From positions 124,001-188,000 of the forward strand of contig JAILLF010000043.1 in assembly GCA_024693365.1 (NCBI GenBank): DNA of 64,000 nucleotides, written 5' to 3'. Position 1 is the first letter of the stretch; each line of letters starts with the position of its first letter. Below the pieces are notes generated by a model. That model was not told the origin of the DNA. It made no database searches and saw only the letters and a program-made list of their open reading frames with translations. Shown piece after piece: positions 43,514 through 50,730 of this stretch. The position numbers were made by a program, and so were the translations under genes. This stretch comes from Acetatifactor sp. GTDB taxonomy: Bacteria; Bacillota; Clostridia; Lachnospirales; Lachnospiraceae.

Positions 43514-45600
43514 GGAAAGTGCTGATCTATGCGGGCACGACGGAGGGGCGCGAGCTGGCGCAACGGCTTGCTGAAAAAGGTATTTTTTCAATCGTCTCCG
43601 TTGCCACGGAATATGGCGCCAGGGTCATGCAGGACGCGGCAGTGCAGGAAGAGATTGACGTAAGGCAGGGGAGACTTTCCGTTACGGAAATGAAAGCTCT
43701 CCTGCTGGCGGAAATGCCCTTAGCCGTTGTGGACGCAACGCATCCATATGCAACGGAAGTGACGAAAAACATTAGGCTTAGCATGGAGGGAAGTGACGTT
43801 CCCTATTTCCGGCTGGAGAGAAATCTGGAGGAAGAAACAGACCTGACAAAGGACTGCATTTATTTTGATTCGGCGAGCGCTTGCGCAAAAAGGCTTTGCA
43901 GCGTAGAAGGCAATATTTTTCTTACAACGGGAAGCAAGGAGCTGGAGGCTTTTTGTCAAAGAGAGGAACTGAGACCCCGCCTTGTGGTTCGCGTGCTCCC
44001 CGGCAGGGAGAGTATGGAGCTTTGTTGGAAGAATGGGCTAGAGGGAAAACAGATCATTGCCATGCAGGGACCCTTTACCAAGGAGATGAATCTGGCGACG
44101 ATCCACCAATATGGAATTACCTGTATGGTGACAAAGGAAAGCGGAAAGATCGGCGGCGTTGATGAGAAACTGGAAGCCGCAAGGGAAGCCGGAATTTCGT
44201 GCTGCGTCATTCGAAGGCCCGTTCCTGAAGCGGATCAAACCTATTCCTTTAGGGAAGTATGCGAAGCAATTGAAAAGCTTTCGGCTGGAGAAGACGGTAT
44301 AAGAAATGAAAAGGCTTTTCTCGACGTGGTTCTGGCAGGCATTGGCATGGGAGCAAGGGAGCAACGGACGTTAGCCCTGGAGCAAAGGCTGGCCGAAACG
44401 GATTATTTGTTTGGTGCAAAGCGCATGCTGGAAGGTCTTCGTGCGAAGAAGAACGCATACCCTTATTATCTCGAGAAGGATATTGTGCCTTGTCTAAAAG
44501 ACATTCGGGAAAAAGAAAATGGCAAACAGAACGTGACGATTCTTTTCTCGGGAGACGTTGGATTTTACAGTGGCGCTGCTAAGCTAAGTACGGCACTTGA
44601 AAAGATGGATGCCATTAGGGTGCGCTTTCTGCCCGGAACCTCGACGCTCTCAGCCCTTGCCGCAAAGTTTGGGGAAAGCTGGCAGGAGGCCATGATCCTC
44701 AGCACTCACGGCGTGGAGCAAAACCAGTGGAAGGCTGAGCTTTTGTTTGCCATGAGAAGGGGAAGAAAGGTTTTCTTTTTGACCTCAGGTCCGGAGGACG
44801 TCCGGGAGATCGGAGCGTTCTGCGTGGAGCGTGGATTTGACGAACGTTACGATCTAAAACTTGGGTATCAGCTTTCCTATGCGGAGGAAAGGTGCTTTAC
44901 GCCTACTGCAAAAGAAGCAATGGAAATCACGGAGCCTGGGCTGTATGCAGGTTTTATGGTACCAAGAAAAAGTTCTTGCACCGGAACGGACGTAGGGCGG
45001 TCTTGCGGGGTTTACGGTCAAATTACGCCGGGATTTCCGGATGAGGCGTTTCTTCGCGAAAAGGTTCCGATGACAAAGGAAGAAGTACGAGAAATATCGA
45101 TCTGTAAGTTGAGATTAACGGAAGACGCCGTGGCATATGACGTGGGGAGCGGAACGGGTTCCCTTGCAATGGAGATGGCAGCATTGTCACCGCAGATTCA
45201 AGTTTATGCGATTGAGTGCAATCCGGAGGCTGTGGAGCTGATCCAAAGAAACCGTGAAAAGTTTGGCGCTTATCAGGTACGGATTATCGAGGCAAAGGCA
45301 CCGGAAGGGATGGACGAATTGCCGGCACCGACGCACGTATTCATCGGCGGAAGCCGCGGAAACCTTCGTGAGATACTCGAAGCCGTTTACCAAAAGAATC
45401 CGTATGCGCGAATTGTCATGAATGCCATCAGCTTAGAGAGCATTGCGAAGATGCAAGAACTCGTCAGGGAGTTCCCGGTGGAGGATTTGGAGATTACGAA
45501 CGTTTCCGTCAGCAAAGCAAAACAAGCGGGGCCATACAACTTGATGCAGGCGGCAAATCCCGTGATGATTTTTTCATTTACGTTTCAAAAGGCAGAATAG
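43510..45600 (+). CDS. cbiJ/cbiET: CbiJ-CbiE-CbiT fusion (cobalt-precorrin-6A reductase and C5,15-methyltransferase/decarboxylase)
   Basis: Three consecutive pathway enzymes in one 696-residue chain. Residues 1 to about 260: CbiJ/CobK reductase (IYAGTTEGRELAQRLAEKG, VVDATHPYATEVTKNI, AMQGPFTKEMNL). Residues about 270-480: CbiE methyltransferase (VLAGIGMGAREQRTL, VTILFSGDVGFYSGA, LPGTSTLSALAAKF). Residues about 500-696: CbiT (KLRLTEDAVAYDVGSGTGSLAMEMA with the SAM loop, FIGGSRGN). Fusions of E and T are common; adding J gives an enzyme that should channel cobalt-precorrin-6A to -8. Starts at ATG 43510, four bases inside cbiH. Confidence 0.93.
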   Translation: MRKVLIYAGTTEGRELAQRLAEKGIFSIVSVATEYGARVMQDAAVQEEIDVRQGRLSVTEMKALLLAEMPLAVVDATHPYATEVTKNIRLSMEGSDVPYFRLERNLEEETDLTKDCIYFDSASACAKRLCSVEGNIFLTTGSKELEAFCQREELRPRLVVRVLPGRESMELCWKNGLEGKQIIAMQGPFTKEMNLATIHQYGITCMVTKESGKIGGVDEKLEAAREAGISCCVIRRPVPEADQTYSFREVCEAIEKLSAGEDGIRNEKAFLDVVLAGIGMGAREQRTLALEQRLAETDYLFGAKRMLEGLRAKKNAYPYYLEKDIVPCLKDIREKENGKQNVTILFSGDVGFYSGAAKLSTALEKMDAIRVRFLPGTSTLSALAAKFGESWQEAMILSTHGVEQNQWKAELLFAMRRGRKVFFLTSGPEDVREIGAFCVERGFDERYDLKLGYQLSYAEERCFTPTAKEAMEITEPGLYAGFMVPRKSSCTGTDVGRSCGVYGQITPGFPDEAFLREKVPMTKEEVREISICKLRLTEDAVAYDVGSGTGSLAMEMAALSPQIQVYAIECNPEAVELIQRNREKFGAYQVRIIEAKAPEGMDELPAPTHVFIGGSRGNLREILEAVYQKNPYARIVMNAISLESIAKMQELVREFPVEDLEITNVSVSKAKQAGPYNLMQAANPVMIFSFTFQKAE

Positions 45601-45615
45601 TTAGGGGGAGAAGCT

Positions 45616-47010
45616 TTGGCGAATCCAAGAATTATGTTAGCTGCGCCAAGGAGTGGCAGCGGTAAGACGTTAATCACGTGTGCCCTGCTTCAGGCGCTTA
45701 AACAAAGAGGATTAAAGGTTCAGGCGTTTAAGTGTGGACCGGATTATATCGATCCCATGTTTCACAAACGGGTGCTTGACGTACCCTCCCGCAATTTGGA
45801 TCTTTTTTTCACGGGCGAGGACGTGACGAGGGCACTGTTCTTAAAGGACAACGACAGTGACGTTTCCGTGATCGAGGGCGTCATGGGATTGTATGACGGT
45901 CTCTCGGGTACAAGTGAAGAAGCTTCGGCATACCACCTTGCCAAAACGCTGAATGCGCCGATCCTACTGATCGTGAATTGCAGGGGCATGGGGAGATCCG
46001 TATTGGCGGAGATTGCAGGATTCCTTGCGCTAGACCACGAGAAACTGATCAAGGGCGTCATCTTAAATCAAGTGAGTGAAACCTTTTATCAGTCGATCGC
46101 GCCGATGATTCAAGAGGAGTTGAAAGTCGAGGTATTTGGTTATTATCCGACGAAAAAGGAATTAGAGATTCCAAGCAGGCATTTGGGGCTTTGGCTTCCG
46201 GACGAGCTGGGGGAACTGAAAGCTAAGATCGAGGCCGCAGCAGGACAACTCGTAAAATCCGTTTGCGTAGACCGGATTCTTGAGCTTGCGAACGATGCGG
46301 CGCAAAAGAATCCGCTGACGGCAGGTGAATACGCGTGGTTAAACGCACTTGGCGGAAATGCCGGGAAGGTCCGGATCGGCGTTGCAATGGATGAGGCTTT
46401 TTGTTTTTATTACGAGGATAATTTCCGGCTTCTGGAAAATGCGGGTGCAAAGCTTTGTTTCTTCTCTCCGATGAAGGACTTGAAGCTGCCGGAGGACATA
46501 CAAGGACTGATCCTCGGCGGCGGTTACCCGGAGCTTCGGGCGAGAGAGCTTTCGGAAAACGTGGCAATGCGTGCGGAGATCAAACGTAAGCTCGCGGAAG
46601 GGATGCCTGCCCTCGCGGAGTGCGGCGGATTTATGTATCTGCACGATTTCATTCAGTCTCCGGAGGGAGAGGATTATCCCATGGCAGGAGTGATTTCCGG
46701 AAGCTGTCGGAATTCCGGAAAGCTTGTGCGATTTGGATATGCAACATTCCAGATGCCAAGATCCTTTGCCTCGTTTTCAGATGGAATGGATGAAAACGTC
46801 AGTAACGAAATCCGGGGTCATGAATTTCATTATTATGACAGTGATGCCTGCGGGGAGGATTGCATCGCGGTAAAGCCCGTGACGGGCAGAAACTGGAAAT
46901 GTGGGTATTTTGGCGATGGACGATATTTAAGCTTTGGACATCTGTATTATCCGTCAAACCCTGGATTTGCGAAATGGTTCGTGGATCAGTGCGAAAGCTG
47001 GAGGAAATAA
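45616..47010 (+). CDS. cbiA: cobyrinic acid a,c-diamide synthase CbiA
   Basis: Glutamine-dependent amidase for the a and c side chains. The N-terminal ATP-binding domain has APRSGSGKTLITCALL and AFKCGPDYIDPMFH; the glutaminase domain carries Cys336 in LAECGGFMYL and RGHEFHYYDSD near the end. Length 464 is normal. The start is TTG 45616 after AGGGGGAG. The next gene, for a Cys-rich small protein, begins two bases after the stop. Confidence 0.95.
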   Translation: MANPRIMLAAPRSGSGKTLITCALLQALKQRGLKVQAFKCGPDYIDPMFHKRVLDVPSRNLDLFFTGEDVTRALFLKDNDSDVSVIEGVMGLYDGLSGTSEEASAYHLAKTLNAPILLIVNCRGMGRSVLAEIAGFLALDHEKLIKGVILNQVSETFYQSIAPMIQEELKVEVFGYYPTKKELEIPSRHLGLWLPDELGELKAKIEAAAGQLVKSVCVDRILELANDAAQKNPLTAGEYAWLNALGGNAGKVRIGVAMDEAFCFYYEDNFRLLENAGAKLCFFSPMKDLKLPEDIQGLILGGGYPELRARELSENVAMRAEIKRKLAEGMPALAECGGFMYLHDFIQSPEGEDYPMAGVISGSCRNSGKLVRFGYATFQMPRSFASFSDGMDENVSNEIRGHEFHYYDSDACGEDCIAVKPVTGRNWKCGYFGDGRYLSFGHLYYPSNPGFAKWFVDQCESWRK

Positions 47011-47011
47011 C

Positions 47012-47254
47012 GTGGAAAAGAATTCACATCGTTTTTTTGAAAATAAGGAGTGCAAATATTATCCTTGTCATAAAGGCCTGGAGCAACTCAATTGTCTTTT
47101 TTGTTATTGCCCCATGTACCGCCTGGAGAATTGTCCGGGGAATCCCACTTATATTGATAAGGGGGAGCGTAGGATCAAGGTTTGCACGAATTGCACGTTC
47201 CCGCATCAGGCAGAGAATTACGACCGCATTATAGACATCCTTAAGAAATCCTGA
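47012..47254 (+). CDS. cysteine-rich small-domain protein next to CbiA
   Basis: An 80-residue protein from GTG 47012 with a dense cysteine pattern: NKECKYYPCHKG, LNCLFCYCPMY, ENCPGN and VCTNCTFPH. This matches the 'cysteine-rich small domain' family that recurs in cobalamin loci. The cysteines are arranged to bind an Fe-S cluster or zinc. Function unknown; a cobalt or corrinoid electron-transfer role is only suggested by position. Lies two bases after cbiA. Confidence 0.78.
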   Translation: MEKNSHRFFENKECKYYPCHKGLEQLNCLFCYCPMYRLENCPGNPTYIDKGERRIKVCTNCTFPHQAENYDRIIDILKKS

Positions 47255-47270
47255 ATATGCGTAAGTTTGT

Positions 47271-47299
47271 TTGCCTTACGCGCGGGTTTATGCTAAAAT
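47271..47299 (+). promoter_or_regulatory. promoter upstream of the DUF6935-like gene
   Basis: TTGCCT (47271-47276) and TAAAAT (47294-47299) are 17 bases apart, with TGC before the -10 box (extended -10). The cobalamin region ends here. The 120-base leader after it shows no structure I can name. Confidence 0.65.
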
Positions 47300-47419
47300 A
47301 TACGGAAGAAGTGTCCCGGCCGAAGGTTGGGAAGATTCCTTCTGTTTCTGCAAGGAATCTGACTAGGAAACATAATAATAAAAGATTCCAAAAATAAAAA
47401 TGCAAAGGAGAGAAAGAAC

Positions 47420-47917
47420 ATGACAAATGAATCACAGACCTTTACTTTTCAGGCACTTCCTCAGAACTTAGAGGAGTTGAAGGCACTTCCGGAAGCTTCC
47501 CTTGACACGCCTTTCAAGGCTGCGGCACTGACGATCTGTGCACTTTGCGCATATTCGTCGTCACCTGAGGCGGGAATCGAAATGTTAAATTTCCTAAAGG
47601 GGCCGCAGCCGCTGAGCGCTTATGATCTCAGCTTCCTGAAGGATAGATTCAGGGATCAGAAGTACGTGCCTTTCTCTTATTTTGAGGGCGCAGTGCCTTC
47701 CAATAATTATACGCCGAGCCAGCCTTTTACCGTTACGTTCCACACCAATCCCTACTCTTATGAGAATGACGGATACTGCATGCTTCACGTGAAGTCCGGC
47801 GGCGCGGATTCCGAGCGTCAGATCAAGCTTCGCAAGAAGGGCGAGCAGTGGTTCCTCTGGGAGCAGTTTGTCATGGTGGGCATCAGAAAATCTGCGGCTG
47901 AGGATCCGTGGGCATAA
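47420..47917 (+). CDS. DUF6935-like protein of unknown function
   Basis: A 165-residue cytoplasmic protein with a compact pattern: FQALPQNLEELKALPEASLDTPFKAAALTICAL, then GIEMLNFLKGPQPLSAYDLSFLKDRF, and a beta-rich C-terminal half with QIKLRKKGEQWFLWEQF. No catalytic motif or membrane segment. Preceded by GGAGAG and its own promoter. Confidence 0.65.
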   Translation: MTNESQTFTFQALPQNLEELKALPEASLDTPFKAAALTICALCAYSSSPEAGIEMLNFLKGPQPLSAYDLSFLKDRFRDQKYVPFSYFEGAVPSNNYTPSQPFTVTFHTNPYSYENDGYCMLHVKSGGADSERQIKLRKKGEQWFLWEQFVMVGIRKSAAEDPWA

Positions 47918-47934
47918 AAAGAGGTTGACGAAAC

Positions 47935-49029
47935 ATGGATCAGACGACGGAACCCAAAAAGAAAAACGCGAACGTTGAGCTCCTTAGGATCATTACCATG
48001 ATCATGGTGACCATGCTACACGCGCTGGGGAAAAGTGATCTTTTGCTTCCCATGAATGACATTGATTCCGTAAACGGATGGCTTGCGTGGGGATTAGAAA
48101 TCCTTTCCATTTGCGCGGTCAATGTATTCATGCTGATCTCCGGATATTTTATGATCAATTCCAGGTTTAAACTGGGACGTCTGTTTGAGATCATTTTGGA
48201 GACAATGTTTTATTCGCTGGCGCCGCTGTTAGTATTCCTGGCGTTTGGAAAGGTCACGAGTGAAGACCTTAGCATCTATAGCCTTTTGCAGTATTTTGCG
48301 CCGATACACATGGATACGTATTGGTTTATTACGGCATACGTGGTCACGTACTTGCTTTCACCGTTTTTATCGGCGGGAATCCATTCCATGGAGAAAAAGC
48401 AGCTGCGCACGGTGATACTGTGCCTTTTGGCGTATGAATGTTTTATTATCAGCATCTCGCCCGTGAAATATGTGGTAGATGACGAGGGTTATACTTTCTT
48501 GTGGTATTGCATTGTCTTTCTGATCGGAGCATACTTTAGAAAATATGGGTTCCGCTTTTTGGACAAATCATATAAGGGAAGTCTCGTTTATTTCGCAGCC
48601 TGCGTTCTTATTTACGCAGAGACGGCGGTGCTCTATTGGGTCATGGGACTTACGGGACGCCTAAAGGATTTTACGATGGCAACCCTGCATTACAATCAGT
48701 TCTTGGTATTGATGGCAGCCATCGGCATTTTTGCGGCATTCCTGCATGCAAAACCTCTTGGCGGGAAGGTCGCAAAGTTGATCTGTGCCATTTCACCGCT
48801 GGCGCTTGGAGTTTATCTTCTGCAAGAGAATTTAAAGCTGAGATTCGAATGGCAGGGATGGTTTGGACTAAAGGGTTCCCTTTCCGAATCCATGCCGCTG
48901 TTCCTGTTGCGATTGCTGGGAGCAGTGATTGGAATGTTCCTGCTTGGGATTGCGGTGGATGCATTGCGGTCGATTCTTTTCAAGGCGGTTCAAAGGATAT
49001 TTAGCAAAGCAAAGGATACTGCAAAATGA
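47935..49029 (+). CDS. acyltransferase family 3 membrane protein
   Basis: A 364-residue integral membrane O-acyltransferase with about ten helices. NVELLRIITMIMVTMLHALGK holds the conserved Arg and His of the family; INVF-type helix SICAVNVFMLISGYFM and YWFITAYVVTYLLSPFL follow. Such proteins acetylate cell-surface glycans. The ATG of the glycosyltransferase overlaps its stop by four bases, so both probably modify the same surface polysaccharide. Confidence 0.87.
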   Translation: MDQTTEPKKKNANVELLRIITMIMVTMLHALGKSDLLLPMNDIDSVNGWLAWGLEILSICAVNVFMLISGYFMINSRFKLGRLFEIILETMFYSLAPLLVFLAFGKVTSEDLSIYSLLQYFAPIHMDTYWFITAYVVTYLLSPFLSAGIHSMEKKQLRTVILCLLAYECFIISISPVKYVVDDEGYTFLWYCIVFLIGAYFRKYGFRFLDKSYKGSLVYFAACVLIYAETAVLYWVMGLTGRLKDFTMATLHYNQFLVLMAAIGIFAAFLHAKPLGGKVAKLICAISPLALGVYLLQENLKLRFEWQGWFGLKGSLSESMPLFLLRLLGAVIGMFLLGIAVDALRSILFKAVQRIFSKAKDTAK

Positions 49030-50054
49030 CGGACGTGAGCGTTATCGTACCTGTATATAACATGGCGGAAGGCGGGAAGCTGGAGTATTCCATCCGGTCG
49101 CTGATCAACCAGACGCTTCAAAACATGGAGATCATAGCGGTGGACGATGCCTCTACGGATCGGTCCCTGGAGATCCTAAGGCAGTTTGAAAAGGACTATC
49201 CCGGCCGCGTTAGAGCCATTGCCTCCCCGGAGAACAGAAAACAGGGCGGGGCAAAGAACATTGGCTTAAAAGAGGCAAAGGGCCGTTTTATAGGCTTCAT
49301 GGATGCAGATGACTGGGTTACGCCGGACATGTATGAAAAGCTTCTGAAGATAGCGGATGAGACGGGGGCTGACGTTGTGGGAACGGACATGTGTCTAGTT
49401 TATGAACACACAATGGTACCCACGCAAAGGGTTGCCTGTAATGACGTGTCGCAGACGGGTCCGATGGATCACGAGAAAAGAAAAGCGTATTTAATGAAGT
49501 CGGGACCGCTGGTTACGAAGATTTATGCCAGGGAGATTTTTACGGAAAAGGAGTTTCACTTTCCGGAGCACATGTTTTACGAGGACAATGCAACCGGCGT
49601 GGAAATCGGCATGAGAATCAAGCACTTTGAATACCTGCCGGAAGTGAACATGTTTTATTATCAGCACGACGCTTCGACAACGCATGCGATCAGCCCAAAG
49701 AAATGTATGGATCGCATGGAGGCCATGCGAATCATGATGGATTATGCCTCAAAAAATGGAGCACTTGAGGAATTCCATGACGTGATCGAGTATCAATATG
49801 CAATCCTTTTTTACCGGAATACGCTTTTTACCTACATGCAGGGCGTTGCAAAAAAGGATTTAAGTTTTATCCGGAATTTGGGAAAGGAAGCATTGGAAAC
49901 ATTCCCCGGATTTCGAGAGAATGCTTATTATCTCAAAGAAGTGAACGATTATGAGCAGAAGTTGATCAACCTGCAATTAAAATCGACGTGTTTGTTTGTT
50001 TTTGTCTACTGGCTAAAACAAATATCAAAAAAAATCAAAAGCCGTCGTAAATAA
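49026..50054 (+). CDS. family 2 glycosyltransferase
   Basis: A 342-residue GT-A type glycosyltransferase. DVSVIVPVYNMAEGGKLEYSIRSLINQTL, AVDDASTDRSLEIL and IGFMDADDWV with the DxD motif are all present. The C-terminus is basic (KKIKSRRK) with one possible membrane-associated helix. Coupled to the acyltransferase by a four-base overlap and followed by a terminator. Confidence 0.9.
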   Translation: MTDVSVIVPVYNMAEGGKLEYSIRSLINQTLQNMEIIAVDDASTDRSLEILRQFEKDYPGRVRAIASPENRKQGGAKNIGLKEAKGRFIGFMDADDWVTPDMYEKLLKIADETGADVVGTDMCLVYEHTMVPTQRVACNDVSQTGPMDHEKRKAYLMKSGPLVTKIYAREIFTEKEFHFPEHMFYEDNATGVEIGMRIKHFEYLPEVNMFYYQHDASTTHAISPKKCMDRMEAMRIMMDYASKNGALEEFHDVIEYQYAILFYRNTLFTYMQGVAKKDLSFIRNLGKEALETFPGFRENAYYLKEVNDYEQKLINLQLKSTCLFVFVYWLKQISKKIKSRRK

Positions 50055-50063
50055 AGGACTTGG

Positions 50064-50103
50064 AAACCATCTTGAGAGGAATCTTAAGATGGTTTTTATT
50101 TTT
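50064..50103 (+). terminator. terminator after the glycosyltransferase gene
   Basis: AAACCATCTT (50064-50073) pairs perfectly with AAGATGGTTT (50086-50095), followed by TTATTTTT. Confidence 0.92.
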
Positions 50104-50116
50104 CCTATATTTATAC

Positions 50117-50145
50117 TTGACAAAAAAAGGTTAGTTGTGTATAAC
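50117..50145 (+). promoter_or_regulatory. feo operon promoter
   Basis: TTGACA (50117-50122) and TATAAC (50140-50145) are exactly 17 bases apart. The first GTTAG-type box overlaps the spacer and the -10 element, and a second box covers the expected start point. Confidence 0.85.
50130..50145. promoter_or_regulatory. palindrome 1 (GTTAG-N6-ATAAC) over the feo -10 box
   Basis: GTTAG-TTGTGT-ATAAC, one mismatch to the shared GTTAG-N6-CTAAC pattern. A protein bound here would block RNA polymerase. Confidence 0.6.
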
Positions 50146-50152
50146 AGTAATA

Positions 50153-50168
50153 GTTAGATGATTCTAAC
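50153..50168. promoter_or_regulatory. palindrome 2 (GTTAG-N6-CTAAC) downstream of the feo promoter
   Basis: GTTAG-ATGATT-CTAAC, perfect copy of the pattern, centred about 23 bp after palindrome 1 and at the transcription start. Confidence 0.7.
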
Positions 50169-50186
50169 ATTATTTTTTGAACGCAG

Positions 50187-50202
50187 GTTAGTTTCAACTA
50201 AT
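50187..50202. promoter_or_regulatory. palindrome 3 (GTTAG-N6-CTAAT) in the feo leader
   Basis: GTTAG-TTTCAA-CTAAT, one mismatch to the pattern, with the extra symmetry TTAGTT/AACTAA. Centred 34 bp after palindrome 2. Confidence 0.65.
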
Positions 50203-50233
50203 ATTCTGCGTGAAAGAAAAGAGGAGGAAAAGA

Positions 50234-50446
50234 ATGATGCCACTCATTTATGCGCCCCAAGGAGAAGAAAGCGTCATAAAGAAAATTGGCGGGAATCCGG
50301 AAGTGAAGAGGCACTTGGAAAACCTGGGATTTACGCCGGGAGGAAGCGTGACGCTTGTCAGCGTGGTCGGCGGAAACGTCATTGTAAAAGTGAAGGAATC
50401 ACGGATAGCACTTGACGAAGAATTGGCAAGAAAGGTTATGGTATAA
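50234..50446 (+). CDS. feoA: FeoA family protein (first copy)
   Basis: A 70-residue SH3-like FeoA domain that assists FeoB in ferrous iron uptake: VIKKIGGNPEVKRHLENLGFTPGGSVTLVSVVGGNVIVKV, then ESRIALDEELARKVMV. Start ATG 50234 (or 50237) after GAGGAGG; the GTG at 50210 lies upstream of that site. First gene of the operon. Confidence 0.9.
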   Translation: MMPLIYAPQGEESVIKKIGGNPEVKRHLENLGFTPGGSVTLVSVVGGNVIVKVKESRIALDEELARKVMV

Positions 50447-50496
50447 ATCCGACTCAAGAGAGGAATAAGAATGATAAACAGGAGGGCTGAGTGAGC

Positions 50497-50715
50497 ATGA
50501 ATTTGAAGGAAGCAAAAGTAGGGCAGACCGTGACCGTCGTAAAGCTTAACGGCGAAGGAGCAATCAAGAGAAGGATCATGGACATGGGGATCACTAAGGG
50601 AACGGAAGTTTACGTGAGAAAGGTTGCGCCGCTGGGAGATCCAATTGAAATTACCGTAAGGGGATACGAGCTTTCCATCCGCAAGGCTGATGCGGAAAAG
50701 ATAGAAGTAAAGTAG
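50497..50715 (+). CDS. feoA: FeoA family protein (second copy)
   Basis: A second FeoA domain, 72 residues: NLKEAKVGQTVTVVKLNGEGAIKRRIMDMGITKGTEVYVRKVAPLGDPIEI, the classical FeoA pattern. Start ATG 50497 after GGAGGG; GTG 50491 is also possible. Two FeoA genes before FeoB are common in Clostridia; the two copies differ enough to suggest separate roles. Confidence 0.93.
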   Translation: MNLKEAKVGQTVTVVKLNGEGAIKRRIMDMGITKGTEVYVRKVAPLGDPIEITVRGYELSIRKADAEKIEVK

Positions 50716-50730
50716 AAGAGGAGAAAAATC

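Noticed and set aside
26409..47420. Further B12 riboswitches in front of the later cobalamin genes
   Set aside because: Gaps there are short and none contains the B12 box; only the one at 15522 is supported.
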